The notes below the pieces were generated by a model. It did no database searches, was not told the origin of the DNA, and worked only from the letters and a program-made list of their open reading frames with translations. Position numbers and translations under genes: made by a program. 64,000 bases of DNA from CALOFP01 sp942492635. Its GTDB lineage: Bacteria > UBP6 > UBA1177 > CALOFP01. Positions 27,244 to 34,646 of the stretch are shown here, piece by piece. Every line of letters begins with the position of its first letter. Within the stretch, counting starts at the first letter, position 1. Where the stretch lies: contig CALOFP010000001.1 in NCBI GenBank assembly GCA_942492635.1, positions 558,001 to 622,000 of the forward strand, read 5' to 3'.

Positions 27244-29124
27244 TTAGATTAAAACAGCAGAACATGCTGAGGGATCTCCACTCTCAATGTCGTTTGGAAC
27301 TGGATTCCCCCCTTTATCTTCCGGGTCTGTTGTACCGCCGGTACCACCGCCGGTGCCATTATCATTATCTGATGTTTCTCCTCCGGTTGAACCTGTATCA
27401 CCCGAGTTTCCAGTATCACCCGAGTTGCCGGTATCACCGGAATCACCTGTATCTCCGCTGTCACCTGTATCTCCGCTTCCGGTATCTCCCGAATCATCAA
27501 CCTGCTCACCGAAAGCCTTGCTGACAGCCCTGTAGGCGTTGATACGTCCGTAACCGTAGTAGGGGCTGAATCCGTTGGCATCGTAATCGGTTTCCCCCGG
27601 ATTAACTGCTCCTTTGCTCACCTTGTCGGCTGTAGTGGTTATTATTTCATAAACCTGATCCCAGTTCAGATCCGGATTGGCGGAAAGAATCAAACCGACG
27701 ATTCCCGCGGCAAGCGGACAGGCTGATGAGGTTCCTCCGAATTCTGCCGTATAGTTGCCTGCGGCATCACCCTTCTGTGCATCGCCTGGATTGTAACCTA
27801 CATTTCCGGAAAGATCGGTTGTCCAGATCCCGTCTGAAACCTGACCGCCGCTCCAGCCGTCTCCGCCTCCGCCCATTTCGCAGCTGGGAGCAAGAATTTC
27901 TATGGCCTCATTGAAGTTGCTGTAGCTTGAACGGTGTCCGTCGGCTTTCGAAGCTCCCACGGCTATTACCTTGGGATGAAGTACGAATCCGTCGTAAGAG
28001 AAATTCTGGTTCTCATTTCCGGTCGCGAAAAGAATTACCGTTCCCTTTCCGCCGCGACCTTCGGTAGATATTTTGTTGAAGAGATCGCTGACCGGTCCGG
28101 GAAGAACATACGTTCCGGCCTGCGAGTTGGGTCCCCATGAGCAGCTCATAACATCTGCTCCCTGCTCAAAGGCGTATCCGATTGTCTCCAGAGCAATCTG
28201 GTCCAGCTGCTTGCCCTGAAATGCCATCCTGACTGCTATAAGGCTGCAGTTGGGGCAGGCTCCGGAAATTCCCACTCCGTTGTCACCCGATCCCAGGGCA
28301 ACTCCGGCACATGCCGTTCCGTGGTTGTTCGGCTGCATACCGGCAGGATCGAACATGTCGTTAGGCGTCTGCCCACCGAAGTTCTGTTTTGCAATAACCC
28401 GATCCCTGAGATCCTCATGATTTACATCGAACCCGTCATCTATAACGGCAATCTTTATTCCCTCTCCTGCCACCTTCTCCTTACCCTTGAAAACCTGCCA
28501 GGCTTCGGCGACGTGGGCTGAATCTGACCCTGAGATAGCGGTATTCGAACCGTCATTGTGGAGGTGCCACTGGTTTTTAAAGAAAGGATCATTCGGAATG
28601 TAGGGAGAACGCTGCTCAAAATTGATGTAGAAACTCGGCTCTACACTTTCCACACTTCCGGAATTCCTTAGTGCTGCAGCTACATCGATACCGTTTTTAT
28701 CTGTAGAGACTATGTGCCATCCTGGAAGATAGGAGATGCTCTTTTTGAGATTCAGGTCGTTCTCATCCAGGAATTTCTGAAGATTTTCACCCTTTTTTAT
28801 TTTCACGTAGAGGTCGTAACTGAGGTAACGACTGAGGGTCGCTCCGGGGGCACGGTAGGCCTTGAGAACCTTTCCGTATGAGCGAAGCTGTTCAACTTCC
28901 GCAGGTTTCAGGGAGTCGAATTGATAAAGTCTGTTGCTGACCAGATAGGCCTTTTTCAAAATAGGATTCACTCTAGCATCTCTTCTGCCCGAAAAGACAA
29001 ATCCGCATTCGTCTTTCACCTCCTCCAGAACAACCTTAGTTTTACCTGAGTAGTAAAAAGGCTTTTCAGCGAATAAAAACAAGGGAATAGAAACAATCAA
29101 TGAAAATAAAAGCACTCCTCTCAT
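27244..29124 (-). CDS. secreted subtilisin-like protease (S8) with Gly-Asp-Thr tail and C-terminal Cys box
   Basis: This 626-residue paralogue of the subtilase at 10421-12262 has the same plan. It has a signal peptide (MRGVLLFSLIVSIPLFLFA), a prodomain and a catalytic domain with Asp229 in VIDDGFD, His268 in NNHGTACAG and Ser466 in GGTSSACP. The linker is a repeat of GDTGDS/GDTGNS units (about 555-600), different in sequence from the TDSDTD linker of its paralogue but similar in length and acidity. It ends DPSACSAVLI. GAGAGGT precedes the ATG. The chain contains the unusual pair ACP just after the catalytic Ser. It is predicted to act outside the cell or on its surface. Confidence 0.94.
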   Translation of the reverse strand: MRGVLLFSLIVSIPLFLFAEKPFYYSGKTKVVLEEVKDECGFVFSGRRDARVNPILKKAYLVSNRLYQFDSLKPAEVEQLRSYGKVLKAYRAPGATLSRYLSYDLYVKIKKGENLQKFLDENDLNLKKSISYLPGWHIVSTDKNGIDVAAALRNSGSVESVEPSFYINFEQRSPYIPNDPFFKNQWHLHNDGSNTAISGSDSAHVAEAWQVFKGKEKVAGEGIKIAVIDDGFDVNHEDLRDRVIAKQNFGGQTPNDMFDPAGMQPNNHGTACAGVALGSGDNGVGISGACPNCSLIAVRMAFQGKQLDQIALETIGYAFEQGADVMSCSWGPNSQAGTYVLPGPVSDLFNKISTEGRGGKGTVILFATGNENQNFSYDGFVLHPKVIAVGASKADGHRSSYSNFNEAIEILAPSCEMGGGGDGWSGGQVSDGIWTTDLSGNVGYNPGDAQKGDAAGNYTAEFGGTSSACPLAAGIVGLILSANPDLNWDQVYEIITTTADKVSKGAVNPGETDYDANGFSPYYGYGRINAYRAVSKAFGEQVDDSGDTGSGDTGDSGDTGDSGDTGNSGDTGNSGDTGSTGGETSDNDNGTGGGTGGTTDPEDKGGNPVPNDIESGDPSACSAVLI

Positions 29125-29224
29125 GGTGACCTCTCATTTAAAATGTTAGACAATGGCAACTATAGGATTATATTTTTTTTCTATTCCGGGGTAAAGTTTT
29201 TATAAATGAAAGAAAAAAGGAAAA

Positions 29225-29908
29225 CTAAAGGTTTACATCTGAGTCGTAGTCGATTTTTACAGGCTCCACGCCCTTTGCAGAGCATTTTTCAAAAAATTCG
29301 TTAAGATCAGCTCGAATAAGATCGAATGTGTTGAAATGCATCGGAATTACCTTTTTCGGTTTCAGCATTTCAACAGCTATGAGGGCGTCCCTCACATCCA
29401 TTGTGTAGTTTCCACCTATGGGAAGCATTGCAACATCGATTCCGTAGTACCTTCCGAAAAGCTCCATATCTCCGAAAAGTCCCGTATCTCCGGCGAAGTA
29501 GAACTTATTCCCCTCTATAGTGAAAATGAATCCGCAGGGATTGCCGCCATAGAGAACATCATTTTCCTCAACAATCCCGGATCCGTGGTTCGCCTGAACC
29601 ATCTTTACCTCACCGAAATCGAAGGTGAAATTTCCACCGATATGCATAGTGTGAACAGACGCCCCCTTTCTCTCGCAGTAGATTCCCAGCTCGTAAGGCG
29701 CAACAATCACGGCACCGCTGTTTTTTGAAATCTCAACGGCATCCCCGAGATGATCCCCGTGACCGTGGGAAAGAAGAATGTAATCCGGATTGAGATCTGC
29801 AGGATCGACATTTGTCGAAGGATTTCCACTGATAAAAGGATCCAGGAGAATCTTTTTCCCTTCTGTTTCTATTTCAAAAGCACTGTGTCCGAAATACCTG
29901 ATTTTCAT
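29225..29908 (-). CDS. UPF0173-type metal-dependent hydrolase (beta-lactamase fold)
   Basis: This 227-residue cytoplasmic protein of the metallo-beta-lactamase superfamily begins MKIRYFGHSAFEIETEGKKI and carries LLDPFISGNP and the metal motif SHGHGDHLGD. Later ligands lie in QANHGSG, FAGDTGLF and PMHFNTFD. This matches the UPF0173/YtkL family, which are probable hydrolases of unknown substrate. Length is normal. It stands alone between the second subtilase and the SagB-like gene, all on the reverse strand. Confidence 0.93.
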   Translation of the reverse strand: MKIRYFGHSAFEIETEGKKILLDPFISGNPSTNVDPADLNPDYILLSHGHGDHLGDAVEISKNSGAVIVAPYELGIYCERKGASVHTMHIGGNFTFDFGEVKMVQANHGSGIVEENDVLYGGNPCGFIFTIEGNKFYFAGDTGLFGDMELFGRYYGIDVAMLPIGGNYTMDVRDALIAVEMLKPKKVIPMHFNTFDLIRADLNEFFEKCSAKGVEPVKIDYDSDVNL

Positions 29909-30011
29909 ACTAAACCCCTTAAATTGACTAAAAAATCCGGGTGAATATTATCACAGCGAAATAATTAATTCAATATTCTTAAAAGGTGTGGAGTAAATTT
30001 CAACCGGATAG

Positions 30012-30689
30012 TTATTCCGGTTTCCCTACAGGGATAACGTAGAGGGGATCCGATTTTTCCTTGATTCCCGAAACATTCTTTAAGGCCGAATCGTCGAAAG
30101 CTCCGATCATAACCGTACCCAGGCCGAGAGCCACAGCCTGGAGACTCACATTCTGCCCCACATGACCCGCCTCCATGAAAACGTAACGAACACCACGCCT
30201 GCCGTATCTCATCGTGGTTTTTTCATAATCTGCTGAAATAACGAACGAAACTGGAGCCTCAAGAACCGCCTTCTGCCGGAGACAACATCTGTAGAGAGCG
30301 TCTCTCCGATCACCTTCGGCGACCTTTAACATAGAGTGATCTGAATGTTCATAGAGATAGACTCCTGAAGCAATCCCTGTCACATTCCCTACAAAAACAA
30401 ATATTTTCAGGGGATAAAGTGCTCCTGCAGAAGGAACTGCCCTGTAGCCGCTGGAAGATGTAACGCCCTGCATGGACCAGAGAAGTTGAGAAAGATCGGC
30501 GGTCTTGAGTGCAGCCGGACTGAAACTTCTTACGGACCTGCGTCCTTTAACACACTCCTCCAGCGACATCAACCCTCTCTCTACCGGCCTGGGAAGATTT
30601 ATCTTTCCACTGTTCATTGAACTACCTCCATTCAGAATCTCTCCGAAAAAAAGAGAAAAGAAAATTGCTGAATAAAAAATTCGCGTCAT
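30012..30689 (-). CDS. SagB/ThcOx-type nitroreductase-fold oxidoreductase, possibly exported
   Basis: This 225-residue flavoprotein of the SagB/ThcOx nitroreductase group carries SLEECVKGRRSVRSFSP, LSQLLWSMQGVTS, RAVPSAGALYPLKIFVFV and the C-terminal EAGHVGQNVSLQAVALGLG. Such enzymes use FMN; some oxidise azolines in peptide natural products, but no cyclodehydratase or precursor is nearby. The ATG at 30689 has GGAGGG about four bases upstream and gives a hydrophobic leader (MTRIFYSAIFFSLFFGEIL), so it may be exported. It is transcribed divergently from the flavin reductase at 30808, which could supply reduced flavin (inference). Confidence 0.9.
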   Translation of the reverse strand: MTRIFYSAIFFSLFFGEILNGGSSMNSGKINLPRPVERGLMSLEECVKGRRSVRSFSPAALKTADLSQLLWSMQGVTSSSGYRAVPSAGALYPLKIFVFVGNVTGIASGVYLYEHSDHSMLKVAEGDRRDALYRCCLRQKAVLEAPVSFVISADYEKTTMRYGRRGVRYVFMEAGHVGQNVSLQAVALGLGTVMIGAFDDSALKNVSGIKEKSDPLYVIPVGKPE

Positions 30690-30807
30690 CGCACCCTCCA
30701 TCAGACCTTTTCTCACATTGTTACTCCAATTTCCCGAAAATAGGAAGTTCAAACATCAGCAGCTCCTGCTATAATAGGCTACTCAAACAAACCTTCAGGA
30801 GAGATTC

Positions 30808-31374
30808 ATGAGCGACAAAAAAAACATCGGCAACAGAGGTTTCATCTATCCCATGCCAGTGACCCTTCTCGGTGCGACAGTGAGGGGCAAACCCAACTAC
30901 ATGACCCTAGCGTGGATAACAAACTGCAACTATGACCCTCCCATGGTATGCGCCGCCGTAGGCGACAACCACTACACAATGGAAGGGATCAGGGAAATGA
31001 AAAGCTTCAGCATAAACTTTCCGGGAGAAGAGCTGCTTAAAAAGACAGACTACTGCGGACTAGTTTCCGGGAACACAGGAAAAAAAGCGGACATCTTCGA
31101 AACATTCTACGGAGAACTTGAGACAGCTCCGATGATAGCCGAATGCCCCATATCGATGGAGTGCAGCCTCAAGAAAATGCATAAAATATCGATAGATACA
31201 CTTGTCATCGGAGAAATCGTGGCAATATACACAGAAGATAAATACCTGACCGACGGCAAACCCGACATATCAAAAATGAAACCGCTGCTCCTCACAATGC
31301 CGGACAACCACTATTGGAGCGTCGGCGATAGAATCGGAACCGCCTGGAAAGACGGCAAAGATTTTAAGAAATAA
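30808..31374 (+). CDS. flavin reductase-like FMN-binding protein (flavoredoxin type)
   Basis: This 188-residue protein has the split-barrel flavin reductase fold, with MPVTLLGATVRGKPNYMTLAW and the region NHYTMEGIREMKSFSINFP. The flavoredoxin group binds FMN and passes electrons in anaerobes. GGAG precedes the ATG at a normal distance. It is monocistronic, divergent from the SagB-like gene, and followed by no clear terminator; a dispersed 38-nt repeat begins 123 nt downstream. Confidence 0.92.
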   Translation: MSDKKNIGNRGFIYPMPVTLLGATVRGKPNYMTLAWITNCNYDPPMVCAAVGDNHYTMEGIREMKSFSINFPGEELLKKTDYCGLVSGNTGKKADIFETFYGELETAPMIAECPISMECSLKKMHKISIDTLVIGEIVAIYTEDKYLTDGKPDISKMKPLLLTMPDNHYWSVGDRIGTAWKDGKDFKK

Positions 31375-31496
31375 AATATCAACCAAGAAAAACACGAAAA
31401 TCCATTCACCCGGATCTTTAAAACGTTTCACACCGTCATCCCCAGCTTTTAAAAAATGACAAAAAACAACCAATTCCGGTTCGCGGCTGTTTAACC

Positions 31497-31534
31497 ACCA
31501 CAGATCAATGTGATTACGCTGATTAAGATGATTT
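31497..31534 (-). repeat. dispersed 38-nt repeat, copy on reverse strand
   Basis: Read on the reverse strand it goes AAATCATCTTAATCAGCG, then TAATCACATTGATCTGTGGT. Close copies lie at 52636-52673, 52709-52746, 52784-52820 and 57055-57092. The repeat overlaps the last codons of the HAD phosphatase gene by 12 nt. Flanking DNA toward 31640 holds TTCGCG/TTCGTG runs also seen near the 52.6-kb copies. Confidence 0.75.
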
Positions 31535-32299
31535 TTTTCTTTCGCGTATTTCGCGCTCGCTGATGAAAGAATTTATCTCAGTTCGCGAATTTTCACGGAT
31601 GTTCGCGGCTCCCGGTTCGTGCTTATTCGTGTTTTTCGTGGTTAAAAGTATTTCTACTTTTCCCGGGATTTCAATAATGAGATCGGCCCCAGCCTGTTCC
31701 AGCTCTTTTCGTGAGCCGAATCCCCAGAGGACACCAACAGAAAAGATGTTATTTTTCTTCGCTCCCACTATATCGTGGAAACGATCTCCGATCATAACAC
31801 AGGTTTTCACATCAATCCGCTCGGTTTTTAAAATTTCGGCAATATTTAGAGCCTTATTCGTAAAAGTGCCGTCGAGTTCACTTCCCATTACTTTTGTGAA
31901 GTAGTGTGCAAGTCCGAAAAAGGCCAGAATATCATCCGCGAACGACTGTAGTTTTGTAGTTGCGATGAAAAGGTTGAAGTTTTTCTGTTTGAGAAACTTC
32001 AACATATCCTCAATTTGCGGATAAACCCTATTTTCATACTTCCCGATCCTCCGATACCTTATTCTGAAGTGATAAACGGCTCTTTCAAGCAGCTCTTCAT
32101 CATCTGTTTTCATTAGAATTTTAAGATCTTCCAAAAGAGGAGGACCTATGCACCATAAAAGTTCCTTTTCCGGAGGAGATGAAAATCCCGTCGATTCCAA
32201 GGCATATCGAATGCTTTTGGTAATTCCCTCCGAAGGATCGGTAAGGGTTCCGTCGAGATCGAAAATAATATTTCGAATATTTCGAGGAAAACTTTCCAT
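31523..32299 (-). CDS. HAD-family phosphatase (phosphoglycolate phosphatase-like) with repeat-derived tail
   Basis: This 258-residue protein has HAD motif I NIIFDLDGTLTD (about residues 10-21), an alpha-helical cap, motif II around FIATTK, and motifs III/IV in LKTERIDVKTCVMIGDRFHD. The match is to the Gph/PpaX group that dephosphorylates small phosphate esters. The domain ends near PGKVEILL (about residue 219). The last 39 residues (TTKNTNKHEPGAANIRENSR and onward) are encoded by dispersed repeat DNA and are probably not part of the original enzyme. The ATG at 32299 has AGGAG six bases upstream. No operon partner is visible. Confidence 0.9.
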   Translation of the reverse strand: MESFPRNIRNIIFDLDGTLTDPSEGITKSIRYALESTGFSSPPEKELLWCIGPPLLEDLKILMKTDDEELLERAVYHFRIRYRRIGKYENRVYPQIEDMLKFLKQKNFNLFIATTKLQSFADDILAFFGLAHYFTKVMGSELDGTFTNKALNIAEILKTERIDVKTCVMIGDRFHDIVGAKKNNIFSVGVLWGFGSRKELEQAGADLIIEIPGKVEILLTTKNTNKHEPGAANIRENSRTEINSFISEREIRERKKSS

Positions 32300-32612
32300 C
32301 AACTTCTCCTCTCATGCTCTTGTTTAATTATCCATCCATCGAAAATAAACTGCAACTCTCTTTTGCAGCCGCTGAATTCGCTGGAAAAAAGATAATTCAG
32401 CAATTCCGGCGACAGTGTCGGCAAAAATAATGATCTTCACACAATTTCAACGGCGAGTTCGGAACAAATTATTCATCTAACCACATAGGTTAAGAGGATA
32501 ATGAACTTTTACAGGTTTTAATTCAGCAACTCTTTCAACCAATTTTTTCTTAGTTGAAGAGTTAAAAAGTTCAGAAATTGAAAAACAATCGACGCTTCAA
32601 CTACCTCGACTT

Positions 32613-32645
32613 TTCAACACTTTTTTCAACTATTCAACACTTTTT
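32613..32645. repeat. paired direct repeats upstream of arsR
   Basis: TTCAACACTTTTT occurs at 32613-32625 and again at 32633-32645, exactly 20 bp apart (two helical turns). More TTCAAC/GTTGAA words lie upstream in the 421-nt gap 32300-32720. The repeats end 14 bp before the candidate arsR -35 and could bind a regulator. Confidence 0.4.
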
Positions 32646-32658
32646 GCAACATTCAGGC

Positions 32659-32686
32659 TTGAACATTGCGAACAAAACCTTATACT
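32659..32686 (+). promoter_or_regulatory. candidate promoter of the arsenic operon
   Basis: TTGAAC and TATACT are separated by 16 bases and lie about 35 nt before the arsR start, with AAGGAG in front of the ATG. ArsR repressors usually bind over or beside such a promoter, but I see no clear palindrome within it. Confidence 0.5.
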
Positions 32687-32720
32687 CGTTTATGCGGTTA
32701 TTTAATCTCAAGGAGAAAGA

Positions 32721-33074
32721 ATGAAAACTTTAGCTCAATATTTTAAAGCCCTCGCCGATGAAACCAGGCTCCAGATTGTCGCTCTTCTTCTCTGGGAGAA
32801 AAAGCTGTGCGTATGCGACTTTGAAAAGCTTCTTGATCTCACCCAATCAAAAGCTTCAAGACATCTTCGCTATCTTCTCAATTCCGGAATAGTTGAGGAT
32901 GAGAGAAAAAATGTATGGGTTTATTACTCAATAAACCGAAAACTCTCTTCGGATAAGAAACTTTTTATCGACGTCTTTAATAAAGTTACAGAGGGAGGTG
33001 AGTGGACTGAACTGAAAAATCGCCTTGAGAATCTACTCGAAGAGAAAAAGTGCAACGATATCTGTTCACTGTAG
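32721..33074 (+). CDS. arsR: ArsR-family metalloregulator of the arsenic operon
   Basis: This 117-residue winged-helix repressor carries ALADETRLQIVALLLWEKKL followed by CVCDFEKLL. The CVCD motif at the start of the DNA-binding helix region is the arsenite site of E. coli-type ArsR. The recognition helix follows (LTQSKASRHLRYLLNSGIV). The extra Cys pair at the C terminus (KKCNDICSL) could add a ligand. Binding of As(III) should release it from the promoter. It heads arsR-acr3-arsC, 14 nt before the transporter start. Confidence 0.94.
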   Translation: MKTLAQYFKALADETRLQIVALLLWEKKLCVCDFEKLLDLTQSKASRHLRYLLNSGIVEDERKNVWVYYSINRKLSSDKKLFIDVFNKVTEGGEWTELKNRLENLLEEKKCNDICSL

Positions 33075-33088
33075 CGGAGGAATTCAAA

Positions 33089-34192
33089 ATGAGTATTGCA
33101 TGTGAAATCAATCAGAAAAAACAATCAGGAAAAAAGCTGAACATTTTTGAGAAGTACCTGACTCTCTGGGTTTTTCTCTGTATTGCAGGAGGAATTTTAC
33201 TCGGGAAAATGGCACCGGAAATTGCGGTAACTCTTGATTCCATATCTATTCACCAAGTCTCAATTCCAATAGCGGTATGCCTCTTTTTCATGATGTATCC
33301 CATTATGGTAAAAATCGATTTCGGTGAGGTGGTCCGGGCTGCAAAAACACCGAAACCTGTAGGTCTCACCCTCTTTATAAACTGGGCGGTAAAACCTTTT
33401 ACAATGTACGCCATCGCCACATTCTTTCTCGGTTTCCTTTTTCGCGATTTCCTTCCGGGCATGGAAATTCTTAAAAACGGTCAGGAGGTTGAACTTTGGA
33501 GAAGTTACGTTTCGGGAGCCATTCTTCTGGGAATCGCACCCTGCACCGCAATGGTTCTGATGTGGGGCTATCTTTCCAAGGGAAATGACGGTCTTACACT
33601 TGTTATGGTTGCAATAAATTCCCTCGCAATGCTTTTTCTCTACGCACCGCTTGGAGGATTTTTACTCGGAGTCAACTCGATGCCCATTCCATGGAAAACA
33701 ATTCTTCTCAGTGTAGCAATTTACGTCGCTCTTCCCCTTGTTTCCGGATATTTTTCGAGAAAACTGATTCTGAAACGCAAGGGAATGGAGTGGTTCCAGA
33801 AAAAGTTTCTCCATTTTCTCACGCCGGTAAGCATTGTCGCCCTTCTCGCCACACTTGTTCTTCTGTTCAGTTTCAAGGGCGAAATAATAATCCAGAATCC
33901 TCTTTCAATCTTCTGGATCTCTATTCCGCTTTTCATTCAGACAATTCTCATCTTCCTTGTGACCTATTTTGCTGCGAAACTTCTTAAACTTGAATATAAA
34001 AACGCCGCACCTGCAGCACTGATCGGTGCATCCAATCACTTTGAAGTGGCAATAGCGACAGCGACAATGCTCTTCGGATTATCCTCGGGAGCGGCTCTTG
34101 CAACCGTAGTCGGCGTCCTCATCGAGGTTCCGGTAATGCTGATGCTGGTTGCCTTCTGCAAACGAACATCAAAATGGTTTTCATCAACATAA
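33089..34192 (+). CDS. acr3: ACR3-type arsenite efflux transporter
   Basis: This 367-residue membrane protein with about ten helices belongs to the ACR3 family (bile/arsenite/riboflavin transporter superfamily). Visible landmarks are LGIAPCTAMVLMWGYLSKGN, with the essential Cys of helix 4, and the conserved NHFEVAIATA with a Glu in a late helix. It exports As(III) using the membrane potential. The ATG at 33089 has GGAGG seven bases upstream and is preferred over the longer frame at 33050, which would overlap arsR. It is 12 nt upstream of arsC. Confidence 0.95.
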   Translation: MSIACEINQKKQSGKKLNIFEKYLTLWVFLCIAGGILLGKMAPEIAVTLDSISIHQVSIPIAVCLFFMMYPIMVKIDFGEVVRAAKTPKPVGLTLFINWAVKPFTMYAIATFFLGFLFRDFLPGMEILKNGQEVELWRSYVSGAILLGIAPCTAMVLMWGYLSKGNDGLTLVMVAINSLAMLFLYAPLGGFLLGVNSMPIPWKTILLSVAIYVALPLVSGYFSRKLILKRKGMEWFQKKFLHFLTPVSIVALLATLVLLFSFKGEIIIQNPLSIFWISIPLFIQTILIFLVTYFAAKLLKLEYKNAAPAALIGASNHFEVAIATATMLFGLSSGAALATVVGVLIEVPVMLMLVAFCKRTSKWFSST

Positions 34193-34204
34193 ACGGGAAA
34201 AATT

Positions 34205-34627
34205 ATGAAAAAAAACATTATTTTTATCTGCATTCACAATTCCGCTCGCAGCCAGATGGCTGAGGCGTACGTAAAACATTTCGCCGGAGATACATTCGAA
34301 ACTTTCAGCGCGGGAATCGAGCACGGAAAACTGAATCCGGTTGTTGTCGAGGCGATGAAACTGGAAAATATCGACATATCAAAAAATTCAACCAACTCCG
34401 TCGACGAATTTATCGACGGACACATTTCTTTTGACTACGTCGTAACGGTTTGTGACGAAACATCTGCCGAAAAGTGTCCTTATTTTCCCGGTCAGGGCAA
34501 AAGACTTCACTGGGGATTCGAAGATCCGTCATCTCTTTCCGGATCCGATGAAGACAAGCTTAAATCAACAATTGAAATTCGAGATCAGATCAAAAAACGT
34601 GTCTTGGAATTTTTGGAAGAAGTTTAG
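34205..34627 (+). CDS. arsC: arsenate reductase, thioredoxin-coupled type
   Basis: This 140-residue protein of the low-molecular-weight phosphatase fold has the P loop CIHNSARSQ with nucleophile Cys9 and Arg15. The relay cysteines are Cys83 in VTVCDET and Cys91 in EKCPYFP, matching the Bacillus and S. aureus enzyme rather than the glutaredoxin-coupled type. It reduces As(V) to As(III), which ACR3 exports. It is the last gene of the operon and converges on the large surface-protein gene, with only 19 nt between the stop codons. Confidence 0.95.
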   Translation: MKKNIIFICIHNSARSQMAEAYVKHFAGDTFETFSAGIEHGKLNPVVVEAMKLENIDISKNSTNSVDEFIDGHISFDYVVTVCDETSAEKCPYFPGQGKRLHWGFEDPSSLSGSDEDKLKSTIEIRDQIKKRVLEFLEEV

Positions 34628-34646
34628 AATTCAGGAAAATAGAAGG

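Noticed and set aside
32300..34646. The arsenic operon as part of a mobile island
   Set aside because: No integrase, transposase, tRNA junction or flanking repeats were found, and base use looks like the neighbours.
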